From the NCBI RefSeq assembly GCF_022808935.1, contig NZ_JAKZFR010000002.1:62001-126000 (forward strand): a DNA stretch of 64,000 nt, given 5' to 3'. Positions 24,904 through 32,899 of the stretch are shown here, piece by piece. The notes under the pieces were generated by a model that ran no database searches, was not told the DNA's origin, and saw only the letters and a program-made list of their open reading frames with translations. The DNA is from Geothrix sp. SG200 (lineage in GTDB: Bacteria > Acidobacteriota > Holophagae > Holophagales > Holophagaceae). Positions within the stretch are counted from its first letter, which is position 1. Each line of letters begins with the position of its first letter. The position numbers were made by a program, and so were the translations under genes.

Positions 24904-25899
24904 ATGAACCCTTTTGAATCCCTCGGACTGAAACACGACGGCCGCACGCTCTGGGTGCTGGACCAGACCCAGCTTCCGGACGCGGAGGTCTGGCTGGACG
25001 GCAGCGACCCGGAGGTCATGGTGGGCCTCATCAAGCGGTTGGCCGTGCGCGGCGCGCCGCTCATCGGCGTGGCGGCCGCGGCGAGCCTGGCCACCTTCGC
25101 GCACCGGAGCGCCTCTGCTTCCGAGTACGCGGCCGCCTGCGCATCCCTGCGCGCAGCCCGGCCCACGGCCGTGAACCTCATGTGGGCCATGGACCGAATG
25201 AAGGATGCGGCTGATCCCGTGGCCGAAGCCCAGGCCATCTTCGAGGAGGACGTGCGCCTCTGCGAAGGCATGGCCCAGCACGGTGCGGCGCTCATCCAGG
25301 ACGGTGAAGGCATCCTCACCCACTGCAACACCGGCGGCCTGGCCACCGCGGGCATCGGCACGGCCCTGGGTGTCATCCGCCGGGCCCACGAACAGGGCAA
25401 GCGAATCCACGTGTATGCGGACGAGACGCGGCCCCTTCTGCAGGGCGGCCGCCTCACGGCCTGGGAACTGCGCAAGCTGGGCATCCCCTCGACCCTCATC
25501 ACCGACAGCATGGCGGCCCTGCTCATGCGCGACGGCAAGGTGCAGCGGGTGCTCGTGGGCTCGGACCGCGTGGCCGCGAACGGCGACTTCGCCAACAAGG
25601 TGGGCACCTACGGCGTGGCCGTGCAGGCCCGGCACCACGGCGTGCCCTTCCACCCCGTGGCGCCCTTCAGCACCGTGGACCTGGCCTGCCCCAACGGCGC
25701 CGCCATCCCCATCGAGCTGCGTTCAGAGGCCGAGGTGCGCGGCTACGGCCCCTGGCGCTGGGCCCCGGAGGGCATGCCCGCCTGGAACCCCAGCTTCGAC
25801 GTCACGCCGGTGGGGCTCGTGACTAGCCTTGTTCTGGATCGAGGGGTCTTCACGGCCGCACAGCTGGAGGCCGGAGCGCTTCGGAGTCTCCTCTCGTAG
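24904..25899 (+). CDS. mtnA: S-methyl-5-thioribose-1-phosphate isomerase
   Basis: A 331-residue aldose-ketose isomerase converting methylthioribose 1-phosphate to methylthioribulose 1-phosphate in methionine salvage; the enzyme also accepts 5-deoxyribose 1-phosphate. The catalytic pair is Cys141 (LTHCNTGGLATAG) and Asp221 (GSDRVAANGD); RGAPLIGVAAA and VYADETRPLLQG are further hallmarks that separate it from eIF2B subunits. Length is normal. No convincing ribosome site is present. It lies downstream of the class II aldolase gene, separated by the hairpin element at 24793-24863. Confidence 0.95.
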   Translation: MNPFESLGLKHDGRTLWVLDQTQLPDAEVWLDGSDPEVMVGLIKRLAVRGAPLIGVAAAASLATFAHRSASASEYAAACASLRAARPTAVNLMWAMDRMKDAADPVAEAQAIFEEDVRLCEGMAQHGAALIQDGEGILTHCNTGGLATAGIGTALGVIRRAHEQGKRIHVYADETRPLLQGGRLTAWELRKLGIPSTLITDSMAALLMRDGKVQRVLVGSDRVAANGDFANKVGTYGVAVQARHHGVPFHPVAPFSTVDLACPNGAAIPIELRSEAEVRGYGPWRWAPEGMPAWNPSFDVTPVGLVTSLVLDRGVFTAAQLEAGALRSLLS

Positions 25900-25919
25900 T
25901 GCCGATTCTTTCCATCTCT

Positions 25920-25949
25920 GGTTCAATGAGGGAAATCACCTCATGAACC
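25920..25949 (+). promoter_or_regulatory. Hairpin directly upstream of the TonB-receptor ribosome site
   Basis: ggttcaatgagg (25920-25931) pairs with cctcatgaacc (25939-25949) with one bulged A and a 7-nt loop. The stem ends one base before the GGAG of the ribosome site (25950-25953). It could be an mRNA control hairpin or a DNA operator. The gap is far too short for a cobalamin riboswitch. Confidence 0.45.
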
Positions 25950-25958
25950 GGAGATTTT

Positions 25959-27944
25959 ATGACATTGAAGCCCACGGCTCTGGCGGGACTGGCGCTTCTT
26001 CTGGCCGCCAGCGGCGCTCTGCCTGCCCAGGAATCGCCGGAAAGCGGCGCGCCCGGCCAGGAGAAGCCGCGGGAGTCCTGGGCCGCCGAATCGAGGCCCG
26101 TGGCCGTGTCCCGCACGCCAGGCCAGGTGGTGATCTTCGACGAGGACGACATCCTCCGCTCCGGAGCCCGCACCCTGGGCGAGTTCCTGCTCCGCGAGCT
26201 GCCCTCCCAGGTGCAGAGCCAGGGCGGCCCGGGCCTGCCCTCACGCATCTACCTGGGCGGCAGCCGGCCCCAGGACACTCTCGTCACGATCGATGGCATG
26301 CCCCTCATGGACCCCGGCCGCCTGGGCCAGGACCTCAGCGAGGTGCCCCTGCTCGGGATCACGCGCATCGAGGTCATCACCGGCTCGCCCAGTTCCGGTG
26401 CCAGCGGCCAGGGCGGGACCCTGGCCCTCTTCACCGGCAAGCCCCCCCGCCCCGGCGTCTCCGGAGACCTGGGCGGACTGGGCGGGAACAACGGACAGGG
26501 CCAAGGCACGGCCACGCCCGGCTACGCCTGGGAGGGCGGTTACCTCCGTGGAGGCAACCTCAGCGCCGAGGAGAAGCAGGCCGTCCCCACAGACCGGCCC
26601 TACCGCCAGGTCACCAACTTCCTCGGGCTCGGCCAGCGTTGGGGTTCGGCCACCTGGAGCCTTGCCTGGCGCGGCACGGCCTTCGGCGTACCGGAGCCCT
26701 ACCAGGAAGTCTCCGACACGCTGCGGATCTACAATCCATCCCGGGAGAGTCGCCAGCGGAGCGACAGCGGGCAGCTGAGGCTGGACTGGGATCTGGGGCG
26801 CGGCATGGCCTTCGAGATGGCCCTGGGCCTGGCCCGCTTCCGCCACGAGCAGCCGCCCGTCGGTTCGGCCACACCCACGGCCTTCGAGGGCCGGGACACC
26901 CGCTTCCAGTCGGCTTTGCACCTCCGGACCGGTTCCCGCTCGAGCCTGAGCCTGCGCCTCGATGGCCAGGACCTGCGGCAGGACGGGGACCTCGATCCCG
27001 CCATCACCGGCCTGGCCAAGGGCACTCAGGTGGGCCTGGGCCTGGAGTGGCGCTTCGAACCCCGGCCCGGCACCTGCCTGCTGGGCCAGGCGCGGGCCAC
27101 GCAGGATCGCCAGAACCTGGACCTGGGGGGCTCGGGCACCGAGGTGCTCCGCGCCTCCGGCCACACCCTCCGGCTGGGCATCAACCAGGAGCTTGGCTAC
27201 GGCTTGCGGCTCTACGCCGCCGGCGGGAGTGGCCGCACCGCCCCCGCCCTCCTGGAGCAGTTCCGGAACAGCCTCGTCCCGGGGACGGCCCCCCTCCGTA
27301 TGGAGCAGGTCACCTTCTTCCAGGTCGGCCTAGGCTGGGGCCGGGGTGCCTGGTACGGACGGCTGGAGAGCCAGCAGCAGACCGGGAAGGACCTCGTCGG
27401 TCCGTCCGGGCTGACCTACGCGAACCAGGACCGGGTCCGGGTGCGGGGGACGGATGCCGCCTTCGGCTGGCGCTCGGCGAAGAAGCTGGGAGTGGAGGCC
27501 TTCCTGCGCACCCAGGAGGCGCGCGACCTGAACGCGCCGGACGGCCAGCAGTACCGCACGGCGGCCTCCCAGCGCCGGCCCTTCTCCTCGCACGGGATCA
27601 GGGGATTCATGGGCTGGAGCCACGTGCAGACCGAGGTCCACTACACCCTGCAGGGCCACCAGTACTCCTCCTTCGGGGACGGCGGCGGCCGGGCTGCGGC
27701 CAACGGGTTGCCGCCGGTCATCCGCGCCACTCAGGTGGTCTACCGGGACATGGGGATGTCCACCACGGTGACCGCCGGCCGGCATTGGACCTTCGTCCTC
27801 CGCGGCGAGCACCTGCTGCAGCCACGAACCAGCGCCGACCAGTGGCTCACCGCCAGCCGCGAAGGCCAGAACGACGCCTACATCATCGACGGCTACCCCG
27901 CCGCCCCGCCGAGCTACTCCATGGAGGCCCGGTTCAGGTTCTAG
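25959..27944 (+). CDS. TonB-dependent outer-membrane receptor
   Basis: A 661-residue receptor of the BtuB/FepA type. Signal peptide MTLKPTALAGLALLLAASGA is followed by a plug domain (about 45-160: VVIFDEDDILRSGARTLGEF, DTLVTIDGMPLMDPG, ITRIEVITGSPSSGASGQGG) and a beta-barrel ending EARFRF, with a C-terminal phenylalanine for BAM-dependent sorting. No typical TonB box is obvious. It takes up a ligand (siderophore, cobalamin or other) using TonB energy; the substrate is not shown by sequence. ATG follows GGAGATTTT. The 3' end overlaps the convergent purF gene by 11 bp. Confidence 0.88.
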   Translation: MTLKPTALAGLALLLAASGALPAQESPESGAPGQEKPRESWAAESRPVAVSRTPGQVVIFDEDDILRSGARTLGEFLLRELPSQVQSQGGPGLPSRIYLGGSRPQDTLVTIDGMPLMDPGRLGQDLSEVPLLGITRIEVITGSPSSGASGQGGTLALFTGKPPRPGVSGDLGGLGGNNGQGQGTATPGYAWEGGYLRGGNLSAEEKQAVPTDRPYRQVTNFLGLGQRWGSATWSLAWRGTAFGVPEPYQEVSDTLRIYNPSRESRQRSDSGQLRLDWDLGRGMAFEMALGLARFRHEQPPVGSATPTAFEGRDTRFQSALHLRTGSRSSLSLRLDGQDLRQDGDLDPAITGLAKGTQVGLGLEWRFEPRPGTCLLGQARATQDRQNLDLGGSGTEVLRASGHTLRLGINQELGYGLRLYAAGGSGRTAPALLEQFRNSLVPGTAPLRMEQVTFFQVGLGWGRGAWYGRLESQQQTGKDLVGPSGLTYANQDRVRVRGTDAAFGWRSAKKLGVEAFLRTQEARDLNAPDGQQYRTAASQRRPFSSHGIRGFMGWSHVQTEVHYTLQGHQYSSFGDGGGRAAANGLPPVIRATQVVYRDMGMSTTVTAGRHWTFVLRGEHLLQPRTSADQWLTASREGQNDAYIIDGYPAAPPSYSMEARFRF

Positions 27945-29370
27945 CCGCGGCGGGGGTGTTGGTCTTGGCCGCGAACCCCTCGGGGGGATAGATGTAGTCC
28001 AGGTCGAAGCAGGCGGTGCAGAACTCCTGGCGGCGGCCCGGCAGCAGGCCCTCGAAGTCGGCCACGTCCAGCCATCGCAGGCTGTCGGCACCCAGGTACT
28101 CGCAGATCTCCGATTCGGACATGCGGTTGGCGATGAGCTCTTCGCGGGTGGGGGTGTCGATGCCGTAGAAGCAGGGGCCGATGACCTTGGGCGAGCCGAT
28201 GCGGACGTGGATCTCTTTCGCGCCGGCAGACCGCACCATCCGCACGATCTTGCGCAGGCTGGTGCCACGTACGATGGAGTCGTCGATGAGTACCACCCGC
28301 TTTCCCGGAAAGAAATCCGGCAGCGGGTTGAACTTCTGCTTCACGCCCTCGTCCCGGCTGGCCTGGGTGGGCTTGATGAAGGTGCGGCCCACATAGTGGT
28401 TCCGCAGCAGCCCCATGCCGAACTCGGCCTTCTTGGTCCTGGCGTACCCCAGGGCGATGAAGTTGGAGGAGTCCGGGACGGGCATCACCACGAGGTCCTC
28501 GCCGTTGGTCAGGGCGCCATCCTTGGCGGCCATGCAGGCTCCGATGCGTTCCCGGGCCTGATAGACCGATTCCCCGAAGATGGTGCTGTCGGGCCTCGAG
28601 AAGTAGATGAGCTCGAAGACGCAATGACGGGCCCGAAGCGGGGCGGAGGCCACGGAGACCACGGGCCGGCCCTTCTCCAGGCGCAGGATCTCGCCGGGCT
28701 TCACCTCCCGCAGCCGGCGGGCTCCGATGATGCCGAAGCCGCAGCACTCCGATGCGAAGACCGTTCCTTCGCTGGCGGGCTCGCCCTCCCCCTCGTGCCC
28801 CAGGTGGCCCATGACGAAGGGGCGGAAGCCATGGGGATCGCGGAAGGCGTAGAGGCGATCCTTGTACATCAGCACCGTGGAGAACGCGCCCTTCAGCTCG
28901 CCCTGGACCCGGGCGATGGCCTGCTCGATGCTCAATCCGTCCCGCACGTGGTAGAGGGCGATGAGCCGTCCGATCAGCTCGGCGTCGTTGTCGCTCTTGA
29001 ACACCACGCCGTCCCGCTCCATGCGCGCCCGCAGCTCCCCATAGTTGATGAGGTCGCCGTTGGAAGCGATGGCCATGACCGGCCCTTCCGCCAGCTCGAT
29101 GGCATGGGGCTGGGCGTTCGCCACGTCGCTGCAGCCCGCGGTGGGATACCGGACGTGCCCAATGGCCGTCGCGCCCGAGAGGCGGGCCTGGGCCTCCTCG
29201 TCGAGCACCTGCTTCACGAGCCCCATGCCCTTGTGGGCCACGATGCGGCCCGCGGCGTCCCGGGCGGCGGCTCCGCAGCTCTCCTGGCCCCGGTGCTGGA
29301 TGGCGAAGAGGATGGAGGAGACGATCGACGTGGCTCCCTCGGCTTCAAACACACCTGCGATGCCACACAC
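27934..29370 (-). CDS. purF: Amidophosphoribosyltransferase
   Basis: A 478-residue enzyme making 5-phosphoribosylamine from PRPP and glutamine, the first step of purine synthesis. Start is GTG at 29368-29370, with AGGAGG 6 nt upstream, immediately followed by the Cys that becomes the N-terminal glutaminase nucleophile (CGIAGVFEAEG); there is no propeptide. The PRPP loop is VVLIDDSIVRGTSLRK. Cysteines at RHCVFELIYFSRPDS, GPCFYGIDTP and FCTACF match the four iron-sulfur ligands of the Bacillus-type enzyme, so a 4Fe-4S cluster is likely. A pair of direct repeats lies upstream at 29422-29452. Confidence 0.96.
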   Translation of the reverse strand: MCGIAGVFEAEGATSIVSSILFAIQHRGQESCGAAARDAAGRIVAHKGMGLVKQVLDEEAQARLSGATAIGHVRYPTAGCSDVANAQPHAIELAEGPVMAIASNGDLINYGELRARMERDGVVFKSDNDAELIGRLIALYHVRDGLSIEQAIARVQGELKGAFSTVLMYKDRLYAFRDPHGFRPFVMGHLGHEGEGEPASEGTVFASECCGFGIIGARRLREVKPGEILRLEKGRPVVSVASAPLRARHCVFELIYFSRPDSTIFGESVYQARERIGACMAAKDGALTNGEDLVVMPVPDSSNFIALGYARTKKAEFGMGLLRNHYVGRTFIKPTQASRDEGVKQKFNPLPDFFPGKRVVLIDDSIVRGTSLRKIVRMVRSAGAKEIHVRIGSPKVIGPCFYGIDTPTREELIANRMSESEICEYLGADSLRWLDVADFEGLLPGRRQEFCTACFDLDYIYPPEGFAAKTNTPAAART

Positions 29371-29421
29371 GCTCAGCCTCCTGAAACAGATGCTCCAGGA
29401 TACCAAGCGGCCCGCGGCCTC

Positions 29422-29452
29422 CGGAGACCGCTACGCTCTGGTCGGAGACCGC
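29422..29452. repeat. Two direct repeats, 21 bp apart, upstream of purF
   Basis: cggagaccgc occurs at 29422-29431 and again at 29443-29452. The 21-bp period is two helical turns, so both copies face the same side of the helix, as in a tandem operator. They lie 52-82 bp upstream of the purF start codon. No regulator can be named. Confidence 0.35.
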
Positions 29453-29457
29453 AGCGT

Positions 29458-29835
29458 TTAATGCCCCCGGCCGCTCAGGGCCTGGAGCCCCACGCCGACG
29501 ACGATGATGATGAGGGCCACCCAGCGCATGGGGGTCATGGCCTCGCCGAGGAAGGCCCGGGCCATGAGGGCGTTGGCGACGAATCCGAGCGCCAGGAAGG
29601 GATAAGCGTAGTTCACCTGCACCATGGACAGGGCGCCGAGCCACACGACCACGCTCACGGCGTAGCAGGCGAGGCCAGCCAGCACCCAGGGTTCGAGCAT
29701 CAGCCTGAACAGAGGGCCGACGGCCAGCTGCATGCCGCCAGCGGCCTGGAGGCCCTTCTTCAGGCAGATCTGCGCGGCCGCATTCAGCAGCACGCCCAGC
29801 ACGATCAGGGGAATGGCCTTCAGGTTGGGGCTCAC
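29458..29835 (-). CDS. Small EamA/ArnE-like membrane transporter subunit
   Basis: A 125-residue protein with four membrane helices and the SMR/DMT-type signature LGVLLNAAAQICLKKGL near the start and AYPFLALGFVANALMARAFL near helix 3-4. It resembles ArnE/ArnF, the subunits that flip undecaprenyl-phosphate-aminoarabinose, and its place in a glycosyltransferase operon supports a lipid-linked sugar flippase role; a multidrug role is less likely. Start is GTG at 29833-29835, overlapping the TGA of the GT9 gene as GTGA, with CGGAG just upstream. No second (ArnF-like) subunit is nearby. Confidence 0.82.
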   Translation of the reverse strand: MSPNLKAIPLIVLGVLLNAAAQICLKKGLQAAGGMQLAVGPLFRLMLEPWVLAGLACYAVSVVVWLGALSMVQVNYAYPFLALGFVANALMARAFLGEAMTPMRWVALIIIVVGVGLQALSGRGH

Positions 29836-30851
29836 GGAGTCTCCGGGACAGGGGCGGCGAGGTGGGCTTCCAGGGCGTCCCAGATGATGCCGGCGGGCAC
29901 CTGGGTCATGCAGGGGTGGTCCGGCAGCGGGCAGTGCCACTTCTGGCACTCGAGGCAGGCGAGGTCCTCCTTGCGCACCACGGTCACCTTCGGCCCCCGG
30001 GGCGCCGTATGCCGCGGGATGGTGGGCCCGAACACCACCACCACCGGGGTGCCGACCACCGCCGCCAGGTGGGCCAGCCCGGAATCGTTGGCCAGCACCG
30101 CCTGGGCGCCCGCCAGCCATGCGGCGCTCTGGGACCAGGGGATCCGCGCCGTCAGGTCCAGCGCCTCGGGCACGCGCTGGCGGAAGGCCTCGGCCCGGGT
30201 CACGTCGTCTCCGGGACCGCCCAGCACCACGATGCGGAAGCCTGCCGCCAGGGTGCGGTGGGCGAGATCCACCAGGAGGTCCAGACCCAGGCGCTTGGCC
30301 CCCGCGGCCGCGCCCATGGCGAAGGCCACATAGGAATCCCGGTCGAGGCCGTGATCCCGGCGGGCGGCCTCCACGCAGGCGAGGCTCTCCTCCCTGGGGC
30401 GAAACGGGAGGAAGGCCGGGGAGCCCAGCTCGGGATAGCCGAGTCGCACGATGTCGCGGTAGCGGTCGAGGGAATGGTCATCCCGCTTCCAGTACTTGAG
30501 GCTGGATGTGAGAAGAAGGGAGGCCCCCCCATCTCCGCAGCCCACCCGGCGCGGCACCCTCGCCACGAACGCAGCGGCCGGGGCGCGCAGGCTCTTGGCC
30601 AAGGCCAGCAGGGAGGCCGGCTGGTGGTCCCGCAGCAACCGGGCGCCTTCCAGCAGGCCCGCCTTCTTCGGGGGATCGGCCACGACACCAACGTAGCCTG
30701 GGGACCCTTCGAACAGCTCCACCGTGGCCGCCGGCCCCCAGGCCACCAGGGGCTGGCCCGCGGCCAGAAGGGGCGCGGCGGCCTGGTGCATCAGGATGGC
30801 GTCGCCCACGAAGCGGGGCATGCGGATCCAGTGGGCGCCGGCCGGAATCAA
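29832..30851 (-). CDS. Glycosyltransferase family 9 (LPS heptosyltransferase-like)
   Basis: A 339-residue GT9 enzyme. It has the N-terminal WIRMPRFVGDAILM motif, a central VVLGGPGDD nucleotide-sugar segment, and AVLANDSGLAHLAAVVGTPV followed by VVFGPT, the GT9 donor-binding signature. GT9 enzymes usually add ADP-heptose to the LPS core; the variant N-terminus and the neighbouring Arn-like genes leave the donor open. The likely start is TTG at 30849-30851, overlapping the upstream TGA as TTGA behind a strong AGGAGGAGG site; the ATG at 30821 is ten codons later. Cysteines near the C-terminus (CLECQKWHCPLPDHPC) could bind metal. Confidence 0.87.
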   Translation of the reverse strand: MIPAGAHWIRMPRFVGDAILMHQAAAPLLAAGQPLVAWGPAATVELFEGSPGYVGVVADPPKKAGLLEGARLLRDHQPASLLALAKSLRAPAAAFVARVPRRVGCGDGGASLLLTSSLKYWKRDDHSLDRYRDIVRLGYPELGSPAFLPFRPREESLACVEAARRDHGLDRDSYVAFAMGAAAGAKRLGLDLLVDLAHRTLAAGFRIVVLGGPGDDVTRAEAFRQRVPEALDLTARIPWSQSAAWLAGAQAVLANDSGLAHLAAVVGTPVVVVFGPTIPRHTAPRGPKVTVVRKEDLACLECQKWHCPLPDHPCMTQVPAGIIWDALEAHLAAPVPETP

Positions 30852-32554
30852 GACCTCCTCCTGAGGAGCAGGATCTCGCCGCCGCCCGTGGGCACGGCCA
30901 GCAGCACTTCGAACCGGCGGCGCAGAGCCGGAGTCATGCCCCAGGCGTCCTGCTCCCACTCGCTGCGCTGGGCCACCAGGCGGGCCTCCGGGTCGAGGGT
31001 CTCCAGGGCTTCGGCCCGCCGCAGTTCCGGCATGAGGTGGTCCGTGTAGACCATGACGCCGCTGCGGATGGTCTGCCAGTAGAAGACCTGGCGCCCGGCG
31101 ATCAGGGGCTGGACAGCCCCGGTCCAGCGGCGGTAGCTCTTCTGCGGATCCAGCAGCCGGAAGCCCCAGGTGCCACCCACCAGATATAGGAGGCCCAGGC
31201 TCAGGGCCGCCGCAGGAACGAGGCGCCTGGACTGCTGCCTCCAGGCCAGCACCGCCACGGCGACCGTTCCCGCCCCCAGGACCAGGGCCATGAGGCGGAT
31301 CGGACCCTGGAAGGCCGCCAACTGGGTCTGCACCTTCGCGCCGCCCGCCCCCGTTGCCGCGGCGGTCAGGGCCAGGGCCGGCAGCGCGAGGCCGAGCGTG
31401 AGCAGAAGGCCCAGCCGCCGGGCGCGGGAGTCCTCCAACCGCCGGAACAGGTCGCCGACGAGCAGGGCCAGGAAGGGGTAGCCCATGAGCAGGTACTTGC
31501 CCTGCTTGCTCTGCACGGCGCTGAGGAAGACGAAGGGCACCAGGAAGGCCAGCAGGGCGAAGCGCTTCGCGGGGTCCCCCAGGCACCGCTCCCGCCGCAG
31601 GTGCAGGGCCAGGGCCGGCAACAGGAGCACCCAGGGGAAGAAGTCGCCCAGGGCGTACTCGAAGTACCGCCACCAGGGCTGGATGTGATCCCAGGCGTGC
31701 GTGGCGCGCTGGAAATTCTGGAAGATGATCAGCTCGTAGGCGTAGTGGGCTCCGCCCTTGAGGCCTGCGGCCACGTACCAGGGCGCCACCAGCAGCAGGG
31801 TGAGGCAGAGGCCCGCGACGATGCCCGCCCGCCGCAACACCGCAAGGTCCCTCTGCCAGGCCAGGAAGGCCGCAAGCACCAGGACGGACAGCACCGGTGC
31901 CAGCGGCCCCTTGGCGAGGAAGGCCAGGGCCAGCCAGAAATAGGCCTTGAGGAACCAGCGGCGGTGCTCGCCGGAGGCGGCCTCGGCGCTGTGGCCCCGC
32001 AGGAGGAGGTAGCCCCCCAGCCAGGCCAGCCAGCTCCAGGCCAGCAGAGCGGAAAAGAGCATGTCGATCTGGATGAACTGGCTCTGCCAGAACCAGAGGG
32101 GCGTGGTGGCGAGCACCAGGGCCGCGGGCTCGGCCGTCCCCGGCTCCAGAAACCGGACAGCCCAGCGCCGGAAGGCGGACAGGAAGGCCACGGCGGCGAT
32201 CACGGAAGGCAGACGGAGGGCCCAGGCGGCCACGCCCTGGGTGAAGCCCAACCCGCCGGTGAGCGCGTCCAGCAGCACTGAGGAACCCTTCATCACCCAG
32301 TAGTAGAGGATGGGCTTCTCGCTGTAGGGAACTCCGTTGAGGTAGGGCAGCAGCCAGTCGCCGCGGAGGCGCATCTCCTTCACGCACTGGGCGAAGTCCG
32401 GCTCGTCCGGAGCCCAGAGATCGCGCATGGGCAGCACCGCCAGCAGCAGCAAGGCGAAGAGCAGCTCAGGCGCGTGGGCCCGCAACCACTCCGCGAAGCG
32501 GCCCCTGGAGGGCGAGGCGTTCGGATGTCTGTCCATCCCTCCATCTTCCCTCAT
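30848..32554 (-). CDS. ArnT/GT39-like membrane glycosyltransferase (second copy)
   Basis: A 568-residue integral-membrane transferase with about 11-13 helices. The N-terminal loop LWAPDEPDFAQCVKEMRLRG followed by GDWLLPYLNGVPYSEKPILY is the acidic catalytic motif and loop of ArnT/PMT enzymes, which move a sugar from undecaprenyl phosphate to an acceptor such as lipid A. It diverges from the neighbouring ArnT homologue in the same locus. The start is ATG at 32554 or ATG at 32536; neither has an ideally spaced ribosome site. Its stop overlaps the GT9 start. It is divergent from the small repeat-protein gene at 32590. Confidence 0.87.
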   Translation of the reverse strand: MREDGGMDRHPNASPSRGRFAEWLRAHAPELLFALLLLAVLPMRDLWAPDEPDFAQCVKEMRLRGDWLLPYLNGVPYSEKPILYYWVMKGSSVLLDALTGGLGFTQGVAAWALRLPSVIAAVAFLSAFRRWAVRFLEPGTAEPAALVLATTPLWFWQSQFIQIDMLFSALLAWSWLAWLGGYLLLRGHSAEAASGEHRRWFLKAYFWLALAFLAKGPLAPVLSVLVLAAFLAWQRDLAVLRRAGIVAGLCLTLLLVAPWYVAAGLKGGAHYAYELIIFQNFQRATHAWDHIQPWWRYFEYALGDFFPWVLLLPALALHLRRERCLGDPAKRFALLAFLVPFVFLSAVQSKQGKYLLMGYPFLALLVGDLFRRLEDSRARRLGLLLTLGLALPALALTAAATGAGGAKVQTQLAAFQGPIRLMALVLGAGTVAVAVLAWRQQSRRLVPAAALSLGLLYLVGGTWGFRLLDPQKSYRRWTGAVQPLIAGRQVFYWQTIRSGVMVYTDHLMPELRRAEALETLDPEARLVAQRSEWEQDAWGMTPALRRRFEVLLAVPTGGGEILLLRRRS

Positions 32555-32589
32555 CGTGGGGAGATCCCCAATGGGCTTACAATGGAGGC

Positions 32590-32832
32590 ATGGCGCCCGC
32601 CCTCCTCAGCCTCCTGCTCCTGGCCGCCCCCGTTCCCGCGGACGGCGTGAAGGAGGACATCAAGCAGGCTGCCCGGCAGATCGGCCAGGGCTTCAAGAAG
32701 GGCGGCAAGGCGGTGGGTCACGCGGCCAAGGAAGGCGGCAAGGCCGTCGGCCGCGGCGCCAAGACTGCCGGCAAGGGCGTGGCCAAAGGCGTCAAGGAAG
32801 CCGGACACGGGGTCAAAGAGGCCGTGAAGTAG
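32590..32832 (+). CDS. Small exported protein with 11-residue Lys/Gly/Ala repeats
   Basis: An 80-residue protein. Residues 1-17 are a signal peptide. The rest is built from roughly 11-residue repeats: KAVGHAAKEGG, KAVGRGAKTAG, KGVAKGVKEAG, then HGVKEAVK. Charge is strongly positive and the pattern is amphipathic, resembling LEA-like or synuclein-like 11-mers that fold on membranes; this is an analogy, not homology. ATG is preceded closely by GGAGG. It lies on the opposite strand between the two ArnT-like genes, so a role at the lipid A/LPS surface is possible. The codon usage and third-position GC look like a real gene. Confidence 0.72.
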   Translation: MAPALLSLLLLAAPVPADGVKEDIKQAARQIGQGFKKGGKAVGHAAKEGGKAVGRGAKTAGKGVAKGVKEAGHGVKEAVK

Positions 32833-32899
32833 GCGTCCTCTCCACCGGAGCCGGAGCGAGAAGCAACCGACCCGAGAGGGAAACGGTGAAGGTGCGGAC

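Noticed and set aside
25900-25958. Cobalamin riboswitch before the BtuB-like TonB receptor
   Set aside because: The gap is only 59 bp and contains a single hairpin; no B12-box sequence is present.
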